A stretch of 6,535 nucleotides of DNA from assembly GCA_964612675.1 (NCBI GenBank), contig CAZTDD010000207.1, positions 1-6,535 of the forward strand. The letters run 5' to 3'. Positions 1 to 5,890 of this stretch are shown in pieces; positions within the stretch are counted from its first letter, which is position 1, and the number at the start of each line of letters is the position of its first letter. A model generated the notes under the pieces. It had not been told where the DNA came from and searched no databases. It was given only the letters and a program-made list of their open reading frames with translations. Source of the DNA: CAZTDD01 sp964612675. Its GTDB lineage: Bacteria > Hinthialibacterota > Hinthialibacteria > Hinthialibacterales > JAKPRU01. The position numbers were made by a program, and so were the translations under genes.

Positions 1-222
1 TGGCCCCATCAATGCGTTCAGGTCAATTCCCGTGACGAGAAGTCGATCCGATTCCCGCACTGGGATTTGGCCTGTATGCGAGGTTTCGGAGACTATGAAG
101 TCGGCTTCCTCTGCGGTCTGCCCGCTGCCACAAACCGCCCAGACGGCAAAGAAGATAGAGACCGAAAGCAAGTGAGAACATCTTCTGATGCATTCTTTTA
201 AGGGATTTTGTGTTGGGCTCAT
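1..222 (-). CDS. Secreted protein of unknown function, N-terminal part only
   Basis: This is the first 74 codons of a gene that runs off the left edge of the window. The ATG at 222-220 is fixed by a perfect AGGAGG six bases upstream. The product begins MSPTQNPLKECIRRC, followed by a hydrophobic stretch at about residues 18-31 (LLSVSIFFAVWAVC). It then becomes polar and acidic (QTAEEADFIVSE), which is the layout of a Sec signal peptide. A cysteine at residue 31 follows W-A-V, which is a poor lipobox, so a lipoprotein is possible but not favoured. The visible mature part (FIVSETSHTGQIPVRESDRL, then LLVTGIDLNALMGP) matches no family I recognise. It lies 40 bases after the stop of the gene at 263-697 and is probably the next cistron of the same operon. 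Gene existence is well supported; function is unknown. Confidence 0.8.
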   Translation of the reverse strand, partial: MSPTQNPLKECIRRCSHLLSVSIFFAVWAVCGSGQTAEEADFIVSETSHTGQIPVRESDRLLVTGIDLNALMGP

Positions 223-228
223 TTTGTT

Positions 229-234
229 CCTCCT
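229..234 (-). promoter_or_regulatory. Strong ribosome binding site for the gene starting at 222
   Basis: On the minus strand the sequence reads AGGAGG, then six bases (AACAAA), then ATG. It is the strongest Shine-Dalgarno site in the window. It fixes the start of the partial gene at 222, which is cut by the left edge of the window. Confidence 0.85.
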
Positions 235-262
235 GATTCTGTCGTCATCATCTGCGCCAGGG

Positions 263-697
263 TTATGGCCTCGGGTCTTCACTGAGATAGCATGAGCCCC
301 AATTGTCGATCTCGTCCAATGTGTAGCTCGTCAACTTGTCGTCGTAGTCATCCCAGTCAATGTCGTAGTTGGCGAGCACACCGGGCGATGTCCACCCGTT
401 GCCATCGTTCGTGTCACCGTCCAGCAATAGGCTCGCATCGCTCATGTCCCAAGTCCCCGGCACCGGCCTGTAGTTAATTTCGTGGAATTTCCACCTCACG
501 CCATTGTTCTCAGCCGATTGACCCGACGGTTTGATTGGCCTTGTGCTGAAGCTCGGAAATCCGTTTCTATCGACGGCCGCGATGCGCACCCACGAATCCG
601 TAATACCAACAGCGGCACTCATACACTTGGTGACACAGGCATTCCGCCTTTCCTCCACGCCTTTGGGACGGTCTCCCGCCCGCGATGTAGCTCCCAT
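263..697 (-). CDS. Small acidic protein of unknown function, start uncertain
   Basis: This open frame encodes up to 144 residues. From about residue 30 it looks like genuine protein: WVRIAAVDRNGFPSF, then an aromatic and glycine-rich middle (RWKFHEINYRPVPGTWDMSD). The C-terminus is strongly acidic (YDIDWDDYDDK) and ends GSCYLSEDPRP. I do not recognise the family. The first 25 residues are basic, contain no signal peptide and look poor as coding sequence, so the start is unsure. An ATG at 622 (residue 26, MSAAVGITD) is the most plausible internal start. It overlaps by four bases (ATGA) the stop of a seven-codon mini-ORF beginning at 642, which has GGAGG nine bases upstream. The preceding MauE-like gene ends in TAATG at 782-778, but that ATG frame closes after 14 codons. 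A -1 shift at an A6 run would join it to this frame. The N-terminus may therefore be frameshifted or decayed. No export signal is visible, unlike several of its neighbours. Confidence 0.6.
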   Translation of the reverse strand: MGATSRAGDRPKGVEERRNACVTKCMSAAVGITDSWVRIAAVDRNGFPSFSTRPIKPSGQSAENNGVRWKFHEINYRPVPGTWDMSDASLLLDGDTNDGNGWTSPGVLANYDIDWDDYDDKLTSYTLDEIDNWGSCYLSEDPRP

Positions 698-756
698 AGC
701 GTGGCGTGGTGGCCGTCCGGAGCAGCTATCTCTGTTTATATGCGAGTTGTCGTCTC

Positions 757-762
757 TTTTTT
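757..762 (-). other. A6 run where a -1 shift would join two reading frames
   Basis: On the minus strand the ATG at 780-778 overlaps the stop of the MauE-like gene (TAATG). It opens a frame MQTPAHKK and continues to a TAA 14 codons later. Within it, CAT AAA AAA GAG contains six A residues. Slipping one base back on AAA AAA leads into the frame of the ORF at 263-697, which is open from just after a TAA at 763-761. This could be programmed frameshifting, transcriptional slippage, a mutation or sequencing error, or coincidence. The sequence alone cannot decide. Confidence 0.25.
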
Positions 763-779
763 ATGCGCCGGTGTCTGCA

Positions 780-1271
780 TTATAAAACAAAGGGAGACTC
801 ATAAGTTCCCCGTCGGTCGCTGGCCGCATGCGAATACCAGGCCAGCAAAAGCCCAGCAAGTAGCAGCAGAAAGGCACGCACGAAATGTACCCACGTGACC
901 GGATCGGATGCGGCGCCGAAACAGCCACAGGGTATGTCCAAACCACGCCCGAGTGCCCAGCCGATAGCACCTAGGAAAATAACGGATAGGACCGAGACGG
1001 CTAGTCCCACGCGGTACATCCAGGAACGTTTCAATAGACAGAAAGCTAGGCAGATTTCCACCCTGGGAATCAGATACGCGACAGGCATCAGTGCAGCCTG
1101 CGGGACCATCTCGTAGTTGACAACCGCTTCAATGAATATCAACGGCTCACTCAGCTTGACGAAACCCGCCCAGAATAGGATAGCGCTCAAGCCCATGCGC
1201 CCGAGGACAATAAGCGTGTCTTCCCAATCGGGCTGATGTCTAATCTGGAGAAGATTCTTCGATCTGAACAT
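780..1271 (-). CDS. MauE/DoxX-family redox-associated membrane protein
   Basis: The product is a 163-residue inner-membrane protein with about four transmembrane helices, near residues 19-36, 57-80, 86-107 and 128-146. The pattern is that of the MauE/DoxX group: GRMGLSAILFWAGFVKLSEP in helix 1, a glutamate in RVEICLAF, and LDIPCGCFGA at 112-120 with a Cys115-Gly-Cys117 pair just before the last helix. In methylamine utilisation MauE works with MauD in disulfide formation, and relatives are generally assumed to pass electrons or disulfides across the membrane. Here the likely client is an exported cysteine-rich protein such as the one at 5891-6364 (inference). I chose ATG 1271, with GGGA just upstream; a GTG at 1283 is the alternative. 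The gene overlaps the end of the preceding membrane-protein gene by 32 bases. Its stop forms TAATG with a downstream ATG, so translation is probably coupled. No thioredoxin or TlpA partner is visible in the window. Confidence 0.88.
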   Translation of the reverse strand: MFRSKNLLQIRHQPDWEDTLIVLGRMGLSAILFWAGFVKLSEPLIFIEAVVNYEMVPQAALMPVAYLIPRVEICLAFCLLKRSWMYRVGLAVSVLSVIFLGAIGWALGRGLDIPCGCFGAASDPVTWVHFVRAFLLLLAGLLLAWYSHAASDRRGTYESPFVL

Positions 1272-3114
1272 CGAGTATCCCACGCGCTATCGCGGACTCA
1301 TAGAATGATAAAAGATTATCGCGATATGCTCTCTCGTGCTCCGTGGTCGGTTCAGGCACCCCCCGCAGTAATTGATAGCCATCGCAGTAGAACCCGTAGA
1401 GAATCAACTTACGATGCGATTCAAAGTTAGCAGGGTCAACCGGAGCATCAGTAATGCGCGAGACCAGGTCGTATACTTCCTTAATGTCCCGCTCTGACAG
1501 GTCGGTTACGTGCGCAAGCCAGTCGGGATTGGAGCGAACCGCGTGAAATCCGGGGGTGGTAATGTTCGTATTCCACGCAATCCCAAATTGCTCATAATAC
1601 CTGTGGATAGATTCGATCTCCATTTCTATTCTTTTAGTCGTGAGAAATACGTTTTGGAACCCATTTGTGAAAACGCATTTCCACGAAGGTATTTTGTTCA
1701 GCTGTAGAAGCAAGTTGCACGGCTTTGTTAGCAGAGCGCACTGCACGTGAAGCGCGCTCAGAGCCTCGTCCCACCTTTCAGTTGCTGACACAAGCGAAAA
1801 ATGGAGGGCGAGGTCCGTTTGCGACAGAATCTCCGAGCGGATATCGATAGCGGTCTTGACGCGTTCTGCGTTCGAAAAGTAGATTTCACCCGCATCCTCC
1901 TGAGAAGAGAAAACGCGCCCCCAATATTCCAGATCAGACAAAAACTGAGCGGCCGCGTTGGGACGCACGCGCATCACCCCAGAACCTCGATGCACAGTGG
2001 TGACCAGCAGCGCAATGACACACACCCAGCCGAACCATCGGCACAAGCAGCTCCGCTTGCGAGTACTGTCACCGTCGGGTGTCCCGGCAAACTTAGTGAC
2101 TCCCCTGTCACTGCCGATCAGCCGTACCGAACCAAGAAGTGGGAAAAGTATCATCCACTGGAAGCGGATGGCCCAAATAGATAGAACGATTGAGGTCACC
2201 TCCAGCAAACGATGCGGTAGTTGCCCTTGCACCTTGGTTCTTACGTGAACAAAAAGATTCACAACGCAGCAAAGCGACCCGATAAAGAAAAAACAAAGAA
2301 ACAGCCCTGACACATTCCTTTGCGGAAAGATCTGCAGATGCTGGAACTCGTGGATCCCGAGCGCGGAGCCGTACTGTAGGCCGCCAAATATCGTACGCTC
2401 CACATTCCGCACAGGATCGATGTGAAGTAGATAGCCCATGAGCAGGGATGCAGTCAGCGTACGTAGATTGCTGTCCAGCGCATCGCTTTCTCGTCCGGGA
2501 CGAAGCCCGACCACCCACATCTTCGCGACGTAAGCCGATGAAACGAAGAGCGCAATCGCGGCGAACGCGTGGAGACTAGGCCACACGAGGCCAACTAATA
2601 CCAGCTGAACCGTCAACCTCTTGCTGCGAGAGCAGGTAAAGGCACTTGTGTAGGTCCACAGAAGAAGGACGATCGAGAAAAGCTCGGGACGCAGCTCCCG
2701 AACTCGGATCTCCAAGGCGGCAGTAAGTCCGACCAGCGCTGCCGCTGGCAGCCAAAAAGTACGGTGAAGCGTGAATTCTACCACAAGAAAGCATGAAACA
2801 GATAATAGGATGAAACGGAGTATGCACAATCCCTGTTCACCAAAGTTCATATGAGTAAGATATAAAAGGATGGCAGACAGCCAGGGGTAAAAGCCGCTCC
2901 TTTCTCCCGCCGATAGAAAGGTGAAGCAATCGGAATAGACGCACTCGAAACGCTGCCACATGAGGGCCTTAGCGTTCGCCATGTGGGTCCAAATGTCGGG
3001 CCCTATGAAGGAAGACCAGAAAGTGACACACCCAATAGCCAACGATATCACGATGCTGCTGACCGCGGTACGCTGCATTCCATCCGGGACGTACAAGGAA
3101 CACCGCATTTTCAT
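1240..3114 (-). CDS. Polytopic membrane protein, GT-C glycosyltransferase-like
   Basis: The product has 624 residues: many hydrophobic helices over residues 15-375, then a soluble tail of about 245 residues. The signature resembles large GT-C-fold families. Residues 39-44 read PDIWTH, an acidic-x-W-x-H motif in the first extracytoplasmic loop. Then come ELRPELFS (140-147), VWPSLHAF (177-184) and WAIRFQW (314-320). The tail has NAAAQFLSDLEYWGRVFSSQ (386-405) and TAIDIRSEIL, which recall the conserved GRVFN...GGYL and IDGR segments of these proteins. Characterised GT-C enzymes move sugars from polyprenyl-phosphate carriers to extracytoplasmic acceptors. That activity is inferred here, and no substrate can be named. 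The ATG at 3114 lies six bases after the stop of the C39/DUF1573 gene and has no clear SD, which suggests reinitiation from upstream translation. The 3' end overlaps the MauE-like gene. An envelope scaffold or transporter without enzymatic activity is the main alternative. Confidence 0.8.
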   Translation of the reverse strand: MKMRCSLYVPDGMQRTAVSSIVISLAIGCVTFWSSFIGPDIWTHMANAKALMWQRFECVYSDCFTFLSAGERSGFYPWLSAILLYLTHMNFGEQGLCILRFILLSVSCFLVVEFTLHRTFWLPAAALVGLTAALEIRVRELRPELFSIVLLLWTYTSAFTCSRSKRLTVQLVLVGLVWPSLHAFAAIALFVSSAYVAKMWVVGLRPGRESDALDSNLRTLTASLLMGYLLHIDPVRNVERTIFGGLQYGSALGIHEFQHLQIFPQRNVSGLFLCFFFIGSLCCVVNLFVHVRTKVQGQLPHRLLEVTSIVLSIWAIRFQWMILFPLLGSVRLIGSDRGVTKFAGTPDGDSTRKRSCLCRWFGWVCVIALLVTTVHRGSGVMRVRPNAAAQFLSDLEYWGRVFSSQEDAGEIYFSNAERVKTAIDIRSEILSQTDLALHFSLVSATERWDEALSALHVQCALLTKPCNLLLQLNKIPSWKCVFTNGFQNVFLTTKRIEMEIESIHRYYEQFGIAWNTNITTPGFHAVRSNPDWLAHVTDLSERDIKEVYDLVSRITDAPVDPANFESHRKLILYGFYCDGYQLLRGVPEPTTEHERAYRDNLLSFYESAIARGILDVQIEESSPD

Positions 3115-3120
3115 TTAAAC

Positions 3121-4707
3121 TTACAAACCGCTCGACTGCGCGCTGAGGGATTTACCTCGTGTCCCACATACAAAGGCGACGGGGAGGCGGATGTTGGCGA
3201 GTCGGGGCCCAGCGAACAAGTGCAGGTTCAGTTGCGAGATGAGTACCCCTCGACGCGAGCTCCCGGTGGGGGCGTTGCACGGTAAGGCAATTCGCATATC
3301 GCCTGAGGGCAATGTCTCGCTCCGCACCCCCTTCATCCGTATGGGTAGGGCATCGGCTCCCGTGTCCTGAGAAAAGGTTACGGCAGCAATCTGCTCGACA
3401 CTTATGCGCCCAAGTTGCAGATAGACAAACGTGGGGTCGGGTGAAGCGGTGTCGAGATGACATACGACCGGTAAAGGACGGACACGCAAACCGGCTGGCG
3501 GCCGAATTTCAAAAATGATAGACGCGAGAGATTCAGGTGAGCGTTTGTTGCTGATCTGGATAGTCCCCCTTTCGACATAGGGGAAAGTGTCACGGCTTCC
3601 GTAAAAGAACCGATACTTTGCGGTGTGAACCCCGCTCTCATGAGCTGTCCATGCCTCCTCCACTGTGTAATGTATGCTTTCAACAGCACTCTGCTCCCCA
3701 AAGACTTCGACGCTAAAGTCCCTGGGAAACACATTGTTTTTGGGAAGGAACTTTACGCGGACTGAAACAGAAGGGTTGTCTCTCTCAAAAATGTCTTTTT
3801 TCTGGAAAACCAGGAAATCTGGCTCGCAGTGCCACGCTTTGTGGGCAACTCCGCCAGCACGGAGTCTCTGAACGGGGTGGGAAGGATCTGTCGTCAGTAG
3901 CGAAATCGAGCCCGACCACCGTCCGGCCTTCGCGGGCGCTCGAAACGTGACAAAAAGCTCAGCGGTACACCCAACCGGCAGGTGCGCGCCTGATAGCCTG
4001 TATTCTGTGCAGGCACAGCTAGGTCGCACCTCCAAAATATCTACGGGAACAGTTCCACGGTTTCTGACGGATATTCTGCGCGATAGGAGCTCCGTTTCTA
4101 GATGCGAACCCAAATCGACGCTATGCCTATCGAAGTGGAGCGCGGGCCGATTGGCAGGTGGCGCGTGATTTGTCTTCGGCTTCAAAATGATGGCTGCGTC
4201 GGGGCTCTCCAAATAACCCGCCGCAACCTCGTGGCGCACGTACGGCCAATCTGTCACAGACCAAGCGTCTGTCCCCGGTATCCTCTCCGCCACTACATAA
4301 TGTGGCGAGTCGCTTTGCCTATTCAATAAGACGATAACTGGTGCGGCGGCTGGCAGCAACCGTAGGTCGGTTTGGTACCCCTCGACCTCAATACCTGCTA
4401 TTTCGCAAACGCGCTTGAGGTCGGTAAGCGTGACAACTCGCGGTAATCCAAGAATGGCGCGTCTCGCCGCGGGGCCTACACGGTCTTCAATCCCGAGGCG
4501 CAACAAGAGGTAGAAGAGTGCACGCAGGGCGCACGGATAGGCGTCGTAATCCGTGGCTTTACTTACGCTCAGATCCGGCCAGCCAAGTACTGATGATGAC
4601 GGAGCCTGAGGTTGAAAATGCCGCCGTGATAACTCGAGGATACACAGAAAAATAACAATTCCGGCGAACGCGACGGAGATAAGCTTACGTGGAAACGACG
4701 CGAGCAT
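3121..4707 (-). CDS. Membrane-anchored C39-peptidase-like and DUF1573 fusion protein
   Basis: The product has 528 residues. Residues 10-27 form one transmembrane segment after a basic N-terminus (FPRKL), which should place the rest outside the cytoplasm. Residues about 50-175 resemble a C39 papain-like domain: Cys59 in YPCALRALFYLLLRLG, then TLTDLKRVCEIAGIEVEGY, a strand APVIVLLN, His136 in SPHYVVAERI and Asp153 in WSVTDW. Cys, His and Asp are thus present, but the oxyanion-hole Gln usually six residues before the Cys is Asp53 here. Residues about 188-287 are a clear DUF1573 beta-sandwich: VDLGSHLETE, VRNRGTVPVDILEVRPSCAC, and LLTTDPSHPVQRLRAGG. The remaining 240 residues look like two more beta-rich domains and match nothing I recognise. 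C39 domains normally cut double-glycine leaders; a candidate leader occurs in the operon at 5891-6364. The start ATG has GAGG four bases upstream. Domain assignment is firm for DUF1573 and good for C39-like; catalytic activity is unproven. Confidence 0.87.
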   Translation of the reverse strand: MLASFPRKLISVAFAGIVIFLCILELSRRHFQPQAPSSSVLGWPDLSVSKATDYDAYPCALRALFYLLLRLGIEDRVGPAARRAILGLPRVVTLTDLKRVCEIAGIEVEGYQTDLRLLPAAAPVIVLLNRQSDSPHYVVAERIPGTDAWSVTDWPYVRHEVAAGYLESPDAAIILKPKTNHAPPANRPALHFDRHSVDLGSHLETELLSRRISVRNRGTVPVDILEVRPSCACTEYRLSGAHLPVGCTAELFVTFRAPAKAGRWSGSISLLTTDPSHPVQRLRAGGVAHKAWHCEPDFLVFQKKDIFERDNPSVSVRVKFLPKNNVFPRDFSVEVFGEQSAVESIHYTVEEAWTAHESGVHTAKYRFFYGSRDTFPYVERGTIQISNKRSPESLASIIFEIRPPAGLRVRPLPVVCHLDTASPDPTFVYLQLGRISVEQIAAVTFSQDTGADALPIRMKGVRSETLPSGDMRIALPCNAPTGSSRRGVLISQLNLHLFAGPRLANIRLPVAFVCGTRGKSLSAQSSGL

Positions 4708-4717
4708 GTTACCTCAC

Positions 4718-4948
4718 TTAGACTATGGTGAGACTTCCCCTCTGTACTCTGGACAGAAGTGACCTCGCTACGGCTCTCTTATCGACGACACACTCGAACA
4801 ATCCGCGGACCAGCGTCTTGCTCCCGCTGCTACACATGCAACAAGCTAACACCGCCGAGCCAAACAACGACCGTAAGCCTGCTCTCTCTGGATGACCCCA
4901 TTCCCCGGGCTCGCGTCCGACTCGCTTACCTCTCCACACGCATGACAT
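4718..4948 (-). CDS. Doubtful small ORF, possible lipoprotein-like peptide
   Basis: The gap between the LolA-like gene and the C39/DUF1573 gene is 218 bases, far longer than the other gaps here, and this 76-codon frame is its only filler. It starts inside the last codons of the LolA-like gene, with an overlap of 23 bases, and stops 10 bases before the next ATG, as an operon gene would. The N-terminus is basic and glycine-rich. A short hydrophobic stretch ends in cysteines at about residues 28-39 (SLFGSAVLACCM), loosely like a lipobox, and the C-terminus is basic. A GGGGGA lies only two bases before the ATG, which is too close for a good SD. A second small frame within the gap starts MGSSRESRLTVVVWLGG and stops after 23 codons. 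Neither resembles a family I know. The gap may instead be untranslated spacer or gene remnant. Confidence 0.22.
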   Translation of the reverse strand: MSCVWRGKRVGREPGEWGHPERAGLRSLFGSAVLACCMCSSGSKTLVRGLFECVVDKRAVARSLLSRVQRGSLTIV

Positions 4949-5828
4949 AGTCCCCCGAGCGAATTTGGTTCATCGCGCTCAGACGGGCGGCCGCCTCGTT
5001 TTCATCAGCGATGATGTTTAGATGTGAAATGCTCATCTCGTAGGTGGAATATAAGATTTTGTGCCCCGTTTCCCGATGATAGGCATAGTTTCGAATTACG
5101 CAACGAAACGGTAACGTAACCTGGTCCACCGTGCGGAAATCCGATGCATGCCCCACAATGATTGGTCTCCCTTGACGGTCGTAAATCTGAGCGCTCGTCC
5201 AGCAAAAACCCTTCGAACTGTCTAAGACGAGGGACGCTTTGCGCCGCGTTTGTTCACGGTCCCACCAAGCGGTAAGCCTGTAGTTCCCCCGAGCCTCCTC
5301 AAGCTCCGCAATCTCCAATGGGTAACTTACATATCTGGTGAGCCCGCGCCCGAAAGAGAATATGGTTGGCTGCCGGAAAGAACACGGGAATGAGCGTTGC
5401 TCGTGGATCACTACGCTCCGTCTCCCCGTCGGACTCGGGAAAAACTCCCTCTCTTCCTTCCCGAGGTGCCAAACTTTTCTTGTTTGAAAAGGCTCTGCAT
5501 TGAGTGGACTTGCCTCAACTTGTCCTTTGACGCACATAACGCCCTCGATAAGGCTCATCTCGAGATCACGCTTTTGTCTGACAGGTCCCGTTGCGATCCG
5601 TTTTTCCCCGTCGCCCCCTTCCGGATTGTCCCAGAAATCTTGCAATCCCTCTTTCGTCATCTCGAGTATCATTACCGCCTGGATCTCAACCCCTGATATG
5701 GCTTGGTCCACGGACCGACACAACAGCTCTATACGGTCTTGAGATATAGAGGAAGACACTGGAAGCGGGTGCGTCGAGAGAAGTACCAAACCAGCTAGCA
5801 TCGCTATCGCACTGTTAATCACTTTCAT
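4926..5828 (-). CDS. Secreted beta-rich protein, LolA-like fold suspected
   Basis: The product has 300 residues. The start is placed at the ATG at 5828 because AAAGGAG lies eight bases upstream and the protein then opens with a textbook signal peptide (MKVINSAIAMLAGLVLLSTH, cleavage near residues 24-27). An in-frame start 24 codons further up would put a cysteine-rich polar tail in front of it. The mature part has alternating strands: KVWHLGKEEREFF, then YRLTAWWDREQ, KASLVLDSSKGFCW, IYDRQGRP, and VDQVTLPFRCVIRNYAY followed by TGHKILYSTYEMSISHLNI. The order of a substrate-descriptive strand, 'D..G', 'TLP' and a tyrosine-rich strand recalls LolA/LolB-like and related outer-membrane sorting proteins, which hold lipids or lipoproteins in a half-barrel. 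This is fold-level resemblance by eye, not a family match. It follows the cysteine-rich gene by 62 bases and probably shares its transcript. It could be a carrier or chaperone for an exported product. Confidence 0.8.
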   Translation of the reverse strand: MKVINSAIAMLAGLVLLSTHPLPVSSSISQDRIELLCRSVDQAISGVEIQAVMILEMTKEGLQDFWDNPEGGDGEKRIATGPVRQKRDLEMSLIEGVMCVKGQVEASPLNAEPFQTRKVWHLGKEEREFFPSPTGRRSVVIHEQRSFPCSFRQPTIFSFGRGLTRYVSYPLEIAELEEARGNYRLTAWWDREQTRRKASLVLDSSKGFCWTSAQIYDRQGRPIIVGHASDFRTVDQVTLPFRCVIRNYAYHRETGHKILYSTYEMSISHLNIIADENEAAARLSAMNQIRSGDYVMRVER

Positions 5829-5836
5829 TTTAACTG

Positions 5837-5843
5837 CTCCTTT
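5837..5843 (-). promoter_or_regulatory. Ribosome binding site deciding the start at 5828
   Basis: The minus strand reads AAAGGAG, eight bases, then ATG. This rules in the ATG at 5828 over the in-frame ATG 72 bases upstream. The choice exposes the signal peptide of the LolA-like protein at the true N-terminus. Confidence 0.75.
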
Positions 5844-5890
5844 CCCGGTGGTTAAATCATGATGACACAGCCTCAAGCAGCATATGTTCC

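Noticed and set aside
100..190. Twin-arginine or lipoprotein signal in the partial protein at 1-222
   Set aside because: The Arg-Arg pair lacks the following F-L-K type residues, and Val at -1 before the cysteine does not fit a lipobox. A plain Sec signal explains the sequence better.
380..425. Calcium-binding loop in DGDTNDGNGW of the small acidic protein
   Set aside because: The spacing does not fit the D-x-D-x-D-G EF-hand or dockerin loop, because Asp stands where Gly is required.
482..898. Plus-strand open frame of 138 codons
   Set aside because: It is antisense to the MauE-like gene and the small acidic gene, has no recognisable protein features, and every supported gene lies on the minus strand.
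1801..2184. Plus-strand open frame of 127 codons
   Set aside because: It lies wholly opposite the GT-C-like gene, and its protein is low-complexity, polar and without domain signs.
2108..2518. Minus-strand open frame of 136 codons inside the GT-C-like gene
   Set aside because: It is a second frame of a well-supported membrane protein. The helices and motifs fall in the long frame, while this one is arginine- and cysteine-rich without pattern.
3152..3734. Two minus-strand frames (103 and 110 codons) inside the C39/DUF1573 gene
   Set aside because: The long frame continues without a break through this stretch as beta-rich protein. The alternatives have no start signals and no recognisable content.
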